NCBI GenBank assembly: GCA_034411135.1
Contig: DAOUMN010000054.1
Location: forward strand, 1-62,935
Source: Bellilinea sp034411135
GTDB lineage: Bacteria > Chloroflexota > Anaerolineae > Anaerolineales > Anaerolineaceae
Direction: 5' to 3'
Length of the DNA stretch: 62,935 bases
Under the pieces are notes generated by a model. The model was given only the letters and a program-made list of their open reading frames with translations, ran no database searches and had not been told where the DNA came from. The position numbers and the translations under genes were made by a program. This document shows, piece after piece, positions 42,766 to 52,334 of this stretch (position 1 is the stretch's first letter; the number at the start of each line of letters is the position of its first letter).

Positions 42766-43752
42766 TTATTGCAATTGTGTTGATAATTCTGATATCTTCT
42801 GACGTAAATCGGCAATAATTTTTTGATTACCCTTTTCGTTACCCAGGCGACGGTACTGGTGTTTTTTATGCGCTAATTCGGCGCATAACTGGTGAAAATA
42901 ACGTACCTGTGAAAAACGGGATTGTTTTGCCATAGTCAGACTGGTTTTGAATTGCGCCATTCCGGAAGACGCGGCATGGAATTGCTCTTTGGAAATTGTG
43001 CCCAGTTCGACTTCGCCAGCAAGTTCGGTTTGCAATAGGTGTTTCTCGCGGTAAATCATATAAAGAATAAATATAAATAGTGCAAACCAACCGCTCCAAT
43101 CGAACAGAGTGCCAATGATCAGGGCGGCAACACCGGGAATTAGACCAGGAATGGTGTTGTGTATACTGTGCAATACGATAGAGGCAGTCAAACCTGCCAG
43201 AGGATAGGCGATCCGTGCAGTTTTGTGGGGGCTCAAGCGTGCTAAAGCCAGACCAATACCGATAAATGCGGTGTAAAAGGGGTGCTGCCAACCAACCAGC
43301 ACCACGCGGATGAATACTAGCGAGAACAGTCCTGGGTACCCGTTCTCCAGATAACCATAGTTGTAAATGTAATAGGCGTTTTCGCTGGCAGCAAAGCCCA
43401 GGGCGGTAATGGTTGCATAAACGATTCCATCCAGAACTGAATCAAATTCATTGCGATAGAAAAGAAAAACAATCCCGACCGCCAAACCCTTGAGAATCTC
43501 CTCAATGACTGGGGCAACCAAGGAACCGGTGGTGCGGTCGGCAATGCTTTCTGAGCCAGTGAGGATGAAGATGCCCATCCCGATCATCGTGTTGACAATG
43601 AACGCCACGCCAGCAGCGATTACAGCACCCCAAATAAAGGCACCGCCCAAAAGGTGGCGGGGTTCTTTTTCGTAACGATCCAGCCAGTACACGAAAAAAG
43701 CAAAAAGCAACATTGGGACAAAACCAAAGAAAATCGACAGAAAAAAACCCAT
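42766..43752 (-). CDS. PrsW-family intramembrane protease
   Basis: A 328-residue protein with at least eight TM segments. The PrsW/CPBP-like motif EEILK is at 84-88 in APVIEEILKGLAVG, followed by GFAASENAYYIYNYG and HPFYTAFIGIGLAL, the second and third motifs of the family. PrsW cleaves an anti-sigma factor (RsiW in Bacillus) during regulated intramembrane proteolysis; no sigma/anti-sigma pair is adjacent here. ATG 43752 with GGGG upstream is chosen over an upstream TTG. It is the last gene of the 42.8-46.7 kb operon. Confidence 0.87.
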   Translation of the reverse strand: MGFFLSIFFGFVPMLLFAFFVYWLDRYEKEPRHLLGGAFIWGAVIAAGVAFIVNTMIGMGIFILTGSESIADRTTGSLVAPVIEEILKGLAVGIVFLFYRNEFDSVLDGIVYATITALGFAASENAYYIYNYGYLENGYPGLFSLVFIRVVLVGWQHPFYTAFIGIGLALARLSPHKTARIAYPLAGLTASIVLHSIHNTIPGLIPGVAALIIGTLFDWSGWFALFIFILYMIYREKHLLQTELAGEVELGTISKEQFHAASSGMAQFKTSLTMAKQSRFSQVRYFHQLCAELAHKKHQYRRLGNEKGNQKIIADLRQKISELSTQLQ

Positions 43753-43779
43753 GATTACCCCACGCGACAAGATAATGAC

Positions 43780-44799
43780 TTAACCGGATTCAAAGATGCG
43801 GGCAATTTCGTCCCGTTCAAATGTGATAAATGGGGCACGACCTCTGGCTGTATTGGCGAGCACAATTGCATCTCCTTTCTCTATCCAGCCGATTTCAGCA
43901 GCATGAACCTGCTGCTCGCGCAGCGCCGCCAGGACATCATCGGCGCGCGCGGGATTGACAGCCATTAAAAGAGCGCCAGAGGCGATGGTACCGAGCGGAT
44001 CCAAACCGAAAAGAGAACATACCCGCGCTGATAACTCAGGAATATAAATTGATTCGGGTTGCACGACCAGGGTGGTTTGGCTGGCTTGTGCCAATTCCCA
44101 TAGTGCAGTGGCAATTCCTCCCTCGGTCGGATCGTGCATGGCGTTAATCCCGCCAGTTTTAACGGCAATCTCGGCTTCGGGTAGCACGCTGATCCCTGGA
44201 TGGAGCAGAAAATCTTGAGCCTTTTTCAAGTCTTCATCTGATAGGACCGATTTCAAGCGCTCTGGGAATTCACGTGCGAGCAGGGCTGTGGCTTCAATTG
44301 GAATACCCTTGGTCATGATCAAGCGGTCTCCTGGTTGCGCGCCGCGTGGCGTAATCAGGTGCTGTCGGTCGGTTTCACCGATCAATGTAGTAACCAGGAT
44401 TGGTCGTTCCAATCCAGCAGTGACTTCGGTATGGCCGCCGATCAATGCGATACCCAATTGCTGGCAGATTGCGCCAACCTGGTATGTAAGATCCTCAACC
44501 CCAGTTGGGGTGGTTTTTCCCTCAGGTAATAGCACAGTTAAGAGCATCCATTGCGGTTTGCAGCCGGTGGTAACAATATCGTTTGCAGCAATCTGGACGG
44601 CATACCAGCCAATTTGCTGGGTGGCAAAGGTAATGGGTTCGCTCTTAAGCACCAAGCAGCGGTTGCCAAATTCCAATACCGCGCAGTCGAGACCCACTCC
44701 GGGACCCAACAATACGTTTTCCCCGTTCGTTGGGAGGTGGGCTATCATTTGGCTTAGTAATCTGTGAGGCAATTTTCCAACGGGTAAAACCTGGTTCAT
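43780..44799 (-). CDS. AIR synthase/HypE-like protein
   Basis: A 339-residue ATP-grasp-type AIR-synthase-like protein (PurM/HypE/ThiL/SelD superfamily). Motifs: LLGPGVGLDCAVLEFG, AANDIVTTGCKPQWMLLTVLLPE, IGGHTEVT, and MHDPTEGGIATALWELAQ. The spacing and GGHTE motif are closest to HypE-like and AIR_synth proteins annotated as hydrogenase expression/formation proteins. No hydrogenase genes lie nearby, so the HypE role is not assured. 4-base overlap with the Mut7-C gene. Confidence 0.8.
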   Translation of the reverse strand: MNQVLPVGKLPHRLLSQMIAHLPTNGENVLLGPGVGLDCAVLEFGNRCLVLKSEPITFATQQIGWYAVQIAANDIVTTGCKPQWMLLTVLLPEGKTTPTGVEDLTYQVGAICQQLGIALIGGHTEVTAGLERPILVTTLIGETDRQHLITPRGAQPGDRLIMTKGIPIEATALLAREFPERLKSVLSDEDLKKAQDFLLHPGISVLPEAEIAVKTGGINAMHDPTEGGIATALWELAQASQTTLVVQPESIYIPELSARVCSLFGLDPLGTIASGALLMAVNPARADDVLAALREQQVHAAEIGWIEKGDAIVLANTARGRAPFITFERDEIARIFESG

Positions 44800-45563
44800 G
44801 AATCCTCATGGTGGTTTTGGGTGAATCGTTGAATCAAAGGCAGGATGCGGTCGTAATGCGAACCTTTCCAGTATACCTGACCGCAGGCTGTGCAGTGCGA
44901 AAACTCGTCAAAATATTGGCGGGTTAGCGGCTGCAAGAGATGAATGATAGCATCTTTTTCGATCCTTTCAAGACCGCCGTTGCAGCGCGGGCAGCGGGTA
45001 AATGGATGAAGATGTGCATTCAGATTGAAACGCTGGATTACCTCTATGGTTTGATCTACAGAGATGGAAGAGCGGACGCAATAACCACGACGAATAATTT
45101 TTCTTTTGAGCAAACCACGATCACGAGTTAACAGGATGCGATCCTGTTGCGAGGCAATCTCTGCCAGCGTAGCATCGCTCCAGAGGGGATTATATAAGGC
45201 GTCCAATCCAAGCAGGCGCAAATAAGCAGTCAGTTTTCCCAGGTGATTATCGAGAATAAACCGAGGAGCGTTGAGGGAGTCTGGGCTTTCCATTGTTGCA
45301 GCCGGAAAGATTTCGATTGAATCTTGATCGTGAACAATAGCCATCAGGTGCGATCTCTTTGCATTGATGATGACCTTCCCAACCTCCGGGTGGGGAACAC
45401 CCAAGGCTTCGATGATGTGTTTCAAGGCGGTTTTTTCCTTAAGTGGGACGGTTAATTTAATTGGATTGATGGATCGAGGTAAAAAATCGATCAGATTTCC
45501 ATGAAAAGTGATGATTACTTGACCGGATTGGAATGTGTCAGTAGACAAATTCGCGGATGTCAT
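44796..45563 (-). CDS. Mut7-C RNase-domain protein with ubiquitin-like N-terminus
   Basis: A 255-residue protein. Residues about 14-90 form a ubiquitin-like/MoaD fold (VIITFHGNLIDFLP ... INAKRSHLMAIVHDQDSIEIFPA). The C-terminal part is the Mut7-C PIN-like RNase domain: FILDNHLGKLTAYLRLLGLDALY (catalytic Asp), LLTRDRGLLKR and the zinc ribbon CPRCNGG...CTACGQVYWKGSHYDR. Similar domain pairs are known as uncharacterised RNases. It is inserted between radical SAM and AIR-synthase-like genes, with overlaps both sides. ATG at 45563. Confidence 0.88.
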   Translation of the reverse strand: MTSANLSTDTFQSGQVIITFHGNLIDFLPRSINPIKLTVPLKEKTALKHIIEALGVPHPEVGKVIINAKRSHLMAIVHDQDSIEIFPAATMESPDSLNAPRFILDNHLGKLTAYLRLLGLDALYNPLWSDATLAEIASQQDRILLTRDRGLLKRKIIRRGYCVRSSISVDQTIEVIQRFNLNAHLHPFTRCPRCNGGLERIEKDAIIHLLQPLTRQYFDEFSHCTACGQVYWKGSHYDRILPLIQRFTQNHHEDS

Positions 45564-46746
45564 AGCGGCTAATGTGGGGAGTTCCTCCCTGGGAACTGAA
45601 AATTAAACCTGATTCGATAGCTTCACTCTGGACTGACCTTTCCTGGTCGTTGAGTGGCAGCAGTGCGTTTTGGTAGGCGTCTTTAACATACGGCAGATTC
45701 TCGTTTTCAACCAGTTCGGAGAAGTAAATCAGATCATCCATATCTAAGGGCATGGCGTTGATGGCGTTTATGGTATCGTGGACATGGCTGGCAGCATACT
45801 TCTTTCCCCCCGCGCCGAGCAGAATGATGATACCGACCGCAACGCCACCCGATTTCATGTTGCGTACTGCTTGAATTACATCTTCCGGACTGCCCGGCTT
45901 GCGTAAATAGGACAACAGCGGCGCATGACCGGATTCCATGCCGATGTACACTCGTTTCAAACCGAGCGAGGCAAGGCGTGCATAATCCTGGGTGGTTTTG
46001 CGTTCTCCGCTAAAACCATCCAAAAAAGCGTAAATTCCACCCAAGCGCTCGACATCCAGTTCGTTGTGAACAATGTTCAGTAGTTCCAGCAGGCGGGGCA
46101 TGGGAATAACTAAGGCATTGGCGTCACCGAGAAAAACTGTCCGGCGCAGGCTCAGCCCTTTGCCAAGGTATTGCTTGACTGCCCGAACATGACTGGAAAA
46201 CTGCTGCGGGTTCTTAATGCGGAAAGGGCGGTCACGGTAAAAATCACAAAACGTACAGGTGTTGAAGGAACAGCCTTCAGCAGCCTGCAGAACAACTGAA
46301 AGGTATTGATCTGGAGGAAGAATACCGACCGGTTTGTAAATACGGGCATATTCTTGTGCGTCTCTTTCTGCTGCAGCAGGATCGAAGCAGATGGCGGCCT
46401 GAATATCCTCAATTCCCTGCTTGTCTGGTGGAGGAGAAAGAGATATCTCGCCCTTTTCGATTCCGCCATGAATCTGGCTGACAAGGGTTTGACCACGGGC
46501 AATCAGCTGTTCTGCTTCCACAGAGGTCAACCAACGTCGTCCTCGACCTCGATTAGGCGTTTGCCATTTGGCGACAATTTTTCCATCCAATCCGCGGCGA
46601 TAGGAAATATCGTCCACCAATGCAGTCCAAAGTCGCCCGTGACGGTCGAAGCTGAAAACCTCTCTGCTCTCCACGCTTATCGTCAGGCAATTGAGTTTAG
46701 CGCTGATGGTCAGAAATTTTTGATTCCAGATACCTTGATGAACCAT
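45538..46746 (-). CDS. Radical SAM protein with CX4CX2C cluster motif
   Basis: A 402-residue radical SAM protein. The three cysteines are C159, C164, C167 (EGCSFNTCTFCDFY), giving CX4CX2C, one residue longer than the usual CX3CX2C. GLKRVYIGMESGH near 260 and the GVAVGIIILLGAGG turn are B12-type or Elp3-like SAM-binding features. The N-terminal domain (about 15-100) is beta-rich (FSFDRHGRLWTALVDDISYRRGLDGK). Function unknown. It is the first gene of the operon with Mut7-C, AIR-synthase-like and PrsW; the 26-base overlap with Mut7-C shows coupling. Confidence 0.82.
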   Translation of the reverse strand: MVHQGIWNQKFLTISAKLNCLTISVESREVFSFDRHGRLWTALVDDISYRRGLDGKIVAKWQTPNRGRGRRWLTSVEAEQLIARGQTLVSQIHGGIEKGEISLSPPPDKQGIEDIQAAICFDPAAAERDAQEYARIYKPVGILPPDQYLSVVLQAAEGCSFNTCTFCDFYRDRPFRIKNPQQFSSHVRAVKQYLGKGLSLRRTVFLGDANALVIPMPRLLELLNIVHNELDVERLGGIYAFLDGFSGERKTTQDYARLASLGLKRVYIGMESGHAPLLSYLRKPGSPEDVIQAVRNMKSGGVAVGIIILLGAGGKKYAASHVHDTINAINAMPLDMDDLIYFSELVENENLPYVKDAYQNALLPLNDQERSVQSEAIESGLIFSSQGGTPHISRYDIREFVY

Positions 46747-46846
46747 GTTATCTCGATAAGGACGTTATAATTTACCGGTTTGTGGTTAAACTGGATTATA
46801 TTCTATCCGTTACGGAAAGCGAACCGGAAAACAGGAAGCATAAGAC

Positions 46847-47563
46847 ATGCGTATTTATTTTATCCGACACGCACAATCGACCAATAATCGTTTATGGGAT
46901 GAAACCGGCAGTAGCGATGGACGTTCCCAGGACCCGCATCTGACCGACTTGGGTGCAATACAGGCGCAAACCCTGGCTAACTACCTGGCAGAGCAGCATC
47001 TGCATAGTCCGGATGAAAGTGGTGACATTCCTAAACGAAAACCGATTACGCATATCTACAGCAGTCTGATGTGGCGTGCCCTGCAAACTGCGGACTATGC
47101 CGCCTGTCGATTAAACCTGCCTATCTACGGATTGAAAGATCTTCATGAAAGCGGCGGGATATATCTGAAAGATGCTCACGCCGAGATTTATCACGGTTTA
47201 CCTGGCAAGACACCGTTGGAATTACGAGCTAGTTTTTCCCGGCTGCAGTTAATCGAACCGATCAACCCGGATGGATGGTGGAATGCTCCATTTGAGCCGG
47301 ACGAGGCGGTAATGCCTCGCGCGCAACGGCTGGTGGAGTGGATTTTCCAAACACACGGTGGCAGCGATCACCAGATTGTCTTGTTCAGCCATGGAGGGTT
47401 CTTTAATTACTTTTTTGCTGCGTTGATGGGACAGTCTGAATTGCTACCCGCTTGGTTTGTGCTCAATAATACCGGCAGGTGCTGTATGGATGTTTCAACA
47501 CATGGCTGCGCGGTGCGATATGTGAATCGGCTGGATCACTTACCGGAAGAACACATCTCTTGA
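46847..47563 (+). CDS. Histidine phosphatase family protein
   Basis: A 238-residue phosphoglycerate-mutase-like protein. The phosphohistidine motif RHAQSTNN is at 7-14, the second catalytic His lies in LFSHGGFF near 205, and Arg/Glu contact motifs occur in SSLMWRALQTADY and DLHESGG. Substrate unknown; candidates are phosphoesters such as phosphosugars. ATG 46847 after GGAAGC. It diverges from the radical SAM operon and converges with the MFS gene. Confidence 0.88.
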   Translation: MRIYFIRHAQSTNNRLWDETGSSDGRSQDPHLTDLGAIQAQTLANYLAEQHLHSPDESGDIPKRKPITHIYSSLMWRALQTADYAACRLNLPIYGLKDLHESGGIYLKDAHAEIYHGLPGKTPLELRASFSRLQLIEPINPDGWWNAPFEPDEAVMPRAQRLVEWIFQTHGGSDHQIVLFSHGGFFNYFFAALMGQSELLPAWFVLNNTGRCCMDVSTHGCAVRYVNRLDHLPEEHIS

Positions 47564-47567
47564 ACGA

Positions 47568-48836
47568 TTAACCTGATTCGCTGATGGGCTGCGGTACGGC
47601 GGATTTTTGCTGCCAAAACATCAGGAAGCCAATCAATTGCAGCGCGCCGCCAATAACCAGCGCCCAACCCAATCCAAGGATATCTCCCAAAAAGGTGCCC
47701 ACCAATGGCGAGATGATGGAAGAAATGTATTGCAATCCCTGGGCAAGGGATACGAAGGTTGCGCTGTATTCCGGAGGCACGGTTTTCATCAACTCGTCAA
47801 AAAAGACTAGGTTCAGTCCGGCTTGAAAAATGCCGTTGATCCCCGCGAAAATCGTAATCAGCAGTACGTCCTGTGTAAGAGCAACCGATATGGGGTAAAT
47901 GGACGCACCAAAGGTTGTGGCGAGCAGTACTGCCCGCGAACCCCGTTTGCGCGACTGCTGTGTCCATAAAAAGTAACCAATAATGACGATTGCAGTTTGG
48001 GCAGTGCTGATGGCTGCGATCCAGCTGTTGCTGGCTTGTACTTCGCGGACAAGATATAGCGGAAAAATTGGCAATGTCAATGCGGTTCCGGATAGAAAAA
48101 CAAACCGCTTAATGACAAACGATTGAAATGGTTTCTCTTTCTGCACCAATGAGACATACTCATGCAGGGTTTCGCGCAGCGGGCGTTTGCCGGCATGGTT
48201 CTGCAATTGAAAATCGGGCAGGCGAATATGAGAGGAAAAGTAATAACTCACCAATCCACCGATGGAGAGAAAAATAAAAGTTACCTGAAAGTTGGTTGGA
48301 AAAACCATGCGGTCAAGGAATTGACCGATGAAAAATACCGCGACTGCTGTGGTTACACCCAGAATCGACCAGCGTCGGGTCATCAGATCGTAACGATGGT
48401 TGGGACCGGCTACAGCATTCATCACAACCGAGAAAGAGATGTTCAGCAGGGTTTGCGGGATAGTTGCCAATGCCCAAATCGCCAGGATGCCGGTAATCAA
48501 TGGCTGCCCCTGCAATAAAAACGCAAGCAAGCCGGTTAAGGCATAACTCATGATAACACCGAGGCGAGCAGCGCTGAACCAGGGAACTACTTTGCGCTGA
48601 TTTTGTAAGAACTGCCCCATTGGGATTGCCAACACCAGTCCTGTCAGGGCAGGCATGGATGTCAACAGCCCGATTTCATAAGAAGAAGCGCCCAATCGGG
48701 TGAGGAAAACTGGCAGAAAGGGCGCTGCCGCATTGGCTAAGCCAACTCCAATGGCATCAATTTGGACATTGGTAAAGTTTTTGGATTGGGTTGCTTCGAG
48801 ATCGGCGGGGTTCGAAAAAATTTTTCTGAGTTTCAC
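47568..48836 (-). CDS. MFS transporter
   Basis: A protein of about 422 residues with roughly 12 membrane helices in two halves, the middle loop near 215-230 being basic (PLRETLHEYV). The N-terminal half has GVGLANAAAPFLPVFLTRLGASSYEIGLLTSMPALTGLV. It matches the major facilitator superfamily without a clear substrate; no drug-specific or sugar-specific motif is seen. The GTG at 48836 (GAGGG site) is preferred, though a start at 48863 is possible. It ends 4 bases from the convergent phosphatase gene. Confidence 0.87.
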   Translation of the reverse strand: MKLRKIFSNPADLEATQSKNFTNVQIDAIGVGLANAAAPFLPVFLTRLGASSYEIGLLTSMPALTGLVLAIPMGQFLQNQRKVVPWFSAARLGVIMSYALTGLLAFLLQGQPLITGILAIWALATIPQTLLNISFSVVMNAVAGPNHRYDLMTRRWSILGVTTAVAVFFIGQFLDRMVFPTNFQVTFIFLSIGGLVSYYFSSHIRLPDFQLQNHAGKRPLRETLHEYVSLVQKEKPFQSFVIKRFVFLSGTALTLPIFPLYLVREVQASNSWIAAISTAQTAIVIIGYFLWTQQSRKRGSRAVLLATTFGASIYPISVALTQDVLLITIFAGINGIFQAGLNLVFFDELMKTVPPEYSATFVSLAQGLQYISSIISPLVGTFLGDILGLGWALVIGGALQLIGFLMFWQQKSAVPQPISESG

Positions 48837-48905
48837 GCAATCCCTCGCTTGCAGCAGAGCCACTCACAGGCTCTGCTGATGATTATACTCTTGTTGCGAT
48901 ATCGG

Positions 48906-51155
48906 CTAGAGAAGGATATCGTATTCACCTACCACTAACACCTGGGGTTCGCTGATCAAAATGTCGAATCGAGCCCGCCAGCGGTTGAGAGAGAGGATAA
49001 ATTCCAGCCAGTTTTGATTGCTTTGAGAGAATTTAGAACAACTCAACAAGTCTTCTAAAGCTGCGATTTCAGACGGCGCATCCTGCCAGGCGGCCTGAAA
49101 TACCCAATTAGCCGTACGCAAGTCCCATAGTATGATTTTTCCGTCGTTGCTAGCACTGATCAACGTTTGACCATCAGCCGCCAGTGCCAGTCCACTGCCT
49201 GGCTGGGTATGCCGGGTTAATTCGACAACCATCTCCAGGGTTGCGGCATGCCAAACGCGCACTTGTCCACCAAGATCAAAGGAAAACAACCAGTTTCCAG
49301 CCGGGTGGAACAACAGCTGGTTGATGACATTCGGTACGGGGACTGCTGGCATAATCGCTGTGCCGCTGAGGGGGTTAATCAGGTGAAGATTCCGATCGCG
49401 GGTGGATACTGCAACCCATTGCTCTGTGTTAGCTGCAAGGGCTAAAATTGTATCTTCAAAAAGAGAAAGCGAATCAACCAAAATGCCGGTCAAGGGATCG
49501 CGAACCTGGCAAATCTGGTTTGCGCCGCCGCCGACCAACAGATTATTCTTGCCAGTCAATGCCAGACCGAAGAGTTCAGCGCCGGTTTCGATTGGCGGAT
49601 ATGCCAGAGTGCCGCTTGGGAAGCGCCAGGCACAGATTACCCCATCCAAGCCGGTGCTATATAACATGTGTCCATCTGGTTGAAAGATCAGCGACTTTAT
49701 TTGGGCTCTGTGTTCTGACAAAGTTTTTAATAAATTGTGGTTGCTTGAGCGGTAGATACGAATGCGGTGATCCCCGCTGGCGGATATTAAAAATTCACCA
49801 TCTGGACTGTAACACAATACTCGGCAGTTTGCGACCGGACTGATCAATTCCGGTTGCCATAGTTGCAGGTCAAAGTTCCAAAAGCGTAGCGCGGAATCGC
49901 TGCTGCCAACTGCCAGTTCCCTTCCATTCGGGGATACGGCAAGGGCGGAAATTCCGTTTCCTGGGAATTGCAAATAACCAGCGGGTGTAACTTCTGGTGG
50001 TTTTCCGAAGCAGGGACGGGCTGTCTCGATCAGCGCCGAGAGTGGTTCATTGGCTTCAACCGCAGTTGGGTTCTCAGAAAGTCGGTGCAGGATTTGCACC
50101 ACCCAGTAGGCAGGAGCGTATTGAAGCAGTCGCATCAGTGTGTCTTGTGCTTGGTTAACGAATAGCCCTTCCAGAATAATTTTCCAATCCCGAGGGGTCA
50201 ATGCATTCAAGTTGATTGCTGTGCGAGTATGGGAGATGTTATTGAGCCATTCGATCTTGCCGCTTGAGCGGGATTGACTGAGAATTTTCTGTTTGAGGTT
50301 GGCGTCTCCCGCCTCGTAGGCTGCCGTAAGCCACTGGCCGGAATAGTCCATTTGCTGGTGGGCATCCCACTGTTCGGTCAGGAATAGAAAAGCAGCCTGG
50401 CTGGGTGTGTCCGTGGGGAGATAGTTTCTTTCGGCACAGAGTTGACGCGCTCCCGCATGGTCATGCAGGATTGCCAAACGGCAGAGCAAATCACGGGCAA
50501 GTACTGAACCGGATTGATCGGCGAGCTCAACCAACCTGTGGAATATCCAATCTTTTTCGGGCGGGGTGAAACGGGAAAATTCTGCCAACAACCAGGATGC
50601 GGACTGGGGTCGCAGTTCGACAAGGGCGTTGATCACACCGACAAAGCGAGCCTTTTCGGGCGAATCGGCAACGGAAGTTGTCGCCAGCCTGCTGGATGAA
50701 AGCGGGGAATGAAACAGGTATTGTGCCAGGCGGGAGTAATCCGGGTCAAACTTCGTGTATTCATCGAAAGTGAGAAATAAAAAGGCAAATGCAGCCATCA
50801 ACGCGGCGTCTTGCTGTTCGAAGCGGTACTTTGTAATCGCGGTGATTGCGCCGCTGTGTTGGTGCTCAAGCGCCAGTTCGTACAGACTGGTTATGGCTTG
50901 TGAGTGATCCTTTCGAGCGAGGGTGATCAAGCCGTTCAGTGCGTCCTGTTGTATTTGGGTTAAAGGTGCCGAGACCACAGCCCGTTTTATGATCTGTATC
51001 GCAGCAGTTGACTCATCCTCTAACAAATCAACCAGCATGCCGCGCTGCACCAGGCGGTGGATTTGGTCTGGTGCCAGCTCGTCCGGCAGACTGAGGCTAT
51101 TTAGTGCTTGTTTGTAAATCCGATGCCAATCGATTGCGGACACGGCTAGAGCCAC
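48906..51155 (-). CDS. WD40-repeat protein with helical N-terminus
   Basis: A 749-residue protein. The first about 400 residues are alpha-helical, HEAT-like repeats (EDESTAAIQIIKRAVVSAP, LARKDHSQAITSLYELALEHQHSGAITAITKY). The rest holds five or more WD40 blades: AVSPNGRELAVGSSDSALRFWNF, CYSPDGEFLISASGDHRIRIYR, IFQPDGHMLYSTGLDGVICAWRF and ALAADGQTLISASNDGKIILWDL. A scaffold for protein complexes; the partner is likely the AAA/Hsp70 cluster, because it overlaps the small radical SAM gene by 10 bases. Length and layout differ from typical WD40 proteases. Confidence 0.85.
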   Translation of the reverse strand: MALAVSAIDWHRIYKQALNSLSLPDELAPDQIHRLVQRGMLVDLLEDESTAAIQIIKRAVVSAPLTQIQQDALNGLITLARKDHSQAITSLYELALEHQHSGAITAITKYRFEQQDAALMAAFAFLFLTFDEYTKFDPDYSRLAQYLFHSPLSSSRLATTSVADSPEKARFVGVINALVELRPQSASWLLAEFSRFTPPEKDWIFHRLVELADQSGSVLARDLLCRLAILHDHAGARQLCAERNYLPTDTPSQAAFLFLTEQWDAHQQMDYSGQWLTAAYEAGDANLKQKILSQSRSSGKIEWLNNISHTRTAINLNALTPRDWKIILEGLFVNQAQDTLMRLLQYAPAYWVVQILHRLSENPTAVEANEPLSALIETARPCFGKPPEVTPAGYLQFPGNGISALAVSPNGRELAVGSSDSALRFWNFDLQLWQPELISPVANCRVLCYSPDGEFLISASGDHRIRIYRSSNHNLLKTLSEHRAQIKSLIFQPDGHMLYSTGLDGVICAWRFPSGTLAYPPIETGAELFGLALTGKNNLLVGGGANQICQVRDPLTGILVDSLSLFEDTILALAANTEQWVAVSTRDRNLHLINPLSGTAIMPAVPVPNVINQLLFHPAGNWLFSFDLGGQVRVWHAATLEMVVELTRHTQPGSGLALAADGQTLISASNDGKIILWDLRTANWVFQAAWQDAPSEIAALEDLLSCSKFSQSNQNWLEFILSLNRWRARFDILISEPQVLVVGEYDILL

Positions 51156-51718
51156 TCCAGCGGCGAAATCCCAGTGAGCAGGACACTTCCATTTGGTGCG
51201 ACCAGTATTTCTGCTTCGGGAACGGCTGCCAAATCGTGCGGAGCATAGCGATTGGTAAAATAATGCACGCTTTTATTCCCGGAACCGATCAGCCCTTTCG
51301 CAATGCGTTGATCGGGGTTGTACCGTCCAGCGATCAACACATCCACTAAATCGGGTAGTTTTTTTGCCAGAGGCATGGTGTGGATTTCATCCATTTCGTA
51401 ACCAGTGAACAGGATGATCGAAAAGGAGGATTTGCGGCGCACCTCACTGAGCAGCTGAATTAACGGCTGTATTTGTTGCAGAGGTTCACCGCCGCTGATG
51501 GTAATCCCTTCGATTTCCCCAGCCAGGCATGCCAACCGTGCCAAAATAGTGCTGACTGGTAGTGTTTTTCCGCCCCGATGGGAATGAGTATGAGGGTTGA
51601 AACAGCCAGGGCAATTGAGGGTGCACCCCTGAAACCAGAGCACTGCCCGTCTGCCTGGACCATTGGACTGACTGGACGGTTCAAAGTGATGAATACGCAG
51701 GGTTGAGATGGATTCCAT
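51146..51718 (-). CDS. Small radical SAM activase-like protein
   Basis: A 190-residue protein of the 4Fe-4S single-cluster/NrdG-like group: C32, C36, C39 (WFQGCTLNCPGCFN) and SGGEPLQQ for SAM binding. It lacks auxiliary cysteines. NrdG-type enzymes activate glycyl radical enzymes, but no such enzyme is adjacent; in this cluster it stands with DUF2997/DUF1257 and chaperones. Start ATG 51718, 3 bases after the DUF2997 stop; overlaps the WD40 start. Confidence 0.85.
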   Translation of the reverse strand: MESISTLRIHHFEPSSQSNGPGRRAVLWFQGCTLNCPGCFNPHTHSHRGGKTLPVSTILARLACLAGEIEGITISGGEPLQQIQPLIQLLSEVRRKSSFSIILFTGYEMDEIHTMPLAKKLPDLVDVLIAGRYNPDQRIAKGLIGSGNKSVHYFTNRYAPHDLAAVPEAEILVAPNGSVLLTGISPLEWL

Positions 51719-51721
51719 CCA

Positions 51722-51931
51722 TCACCCTTTGCGAATGCGCGGCAGGCGGGTCTTTGCGGTTTTCGAGGGCTGCAGGGTTTGAGGAACCATTTCGCGCTGC
51801 AGAATGATGTTGCCGAGCACCTCTTCAAGAGGGCGGGTTATGTCCAGGCAGGTATCGCCCTGCACCCCGTGGACTTGTATTTCAACCTTGCCGCTGGCAT
51901 CAATGGTCACTTCCACTTCCTGAATTTCCAT
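51722..51931 (-). CDS. DUF2997 family protein
   Basis: A 69-residue protein: IQEVEVTIDASGKVEIQVHGVQGDTCLDITRPLEEVLGNII. The strand-turn-strand with V-x-V-x-G-x-x-G-x-x-C matches DUF2997, a family usually adjacent to DUF1257 and an AAA protein. No catalytic residues are visible. Ends 3 bases before the radical SAM gene and starts 9 bases after the DUF1257 stop. Confidence 0.85.
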   Translation of the reverse strand: MEIQEVEVTIDASGKVEIQVHGVQGDTCLDITRPLEEVLGNIILQREMVPQTLQPSKTAKTRLPRIRKG

Positions 51932-51940
51932 ATAGCCTCC

Positions 51941-52318
51941 TTATACCATACGCCGTAACAGCAGGCGAATTTTACCGCGCTGGTCTTTTTCTTCCACCAA
52001 CGAAAACCCCTGTTCTTCAAGTTTTTGGCGAGTGGCAACGTATGCATAGCGCTGGTTGAGTTTGCGAATGAAGGTAGTCCGCTTTACACCAAGCACACCG
52101 AACCAATCGGCAATTACTTCGTACACATCTCCATTCTTGCGGAAGCCAATGTTATTGCTTAACCGCAGGCGAACCAGAATATCCACTTCGGTTTGTTCGC
52201 CGCCCAGGGCGGCGAGCACAACAGGACCTGCCTCGACTTCGTAGCCCAGGTCACTTAATGCCTGGATCAAGATATTGGCATCGCTCCACTGTGTTTTGAT
52301 TCGGGAAATGTGAGACAT
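51941..52318 (-). CDS. DUF1257 (Ycf35-like) protein
   Basis: A 125-residue protein starting MSHISRIKTQWSDANILIQALSDLGYEVEAG and continuing with a strand-rich region and KLNQRYAYVATRQKLEEQGFSLV. This is DUF1257; plastid relatives are called Ycf35. Function unknown. It is in a conserved neighbourhood with DUF2997 and an AAA ATPase. The gene lies 16 bases after the Hsp70-like stop. Confidence 0.87.
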   Translation of the reverse strand: MSHISRIKTQWSDANILIQALSDLGYEVEAGPVVLAALGGEQTEVDILVRLRLSNNIGFRKNGDVYEVIADWFGVLGVKRTTFIRKLNQRYAYVATRQKLEEQGFSLVEEKDQRGKIRLLLRRMV

Positions 52319-52334
52319 GGAACACCATCTAAAT

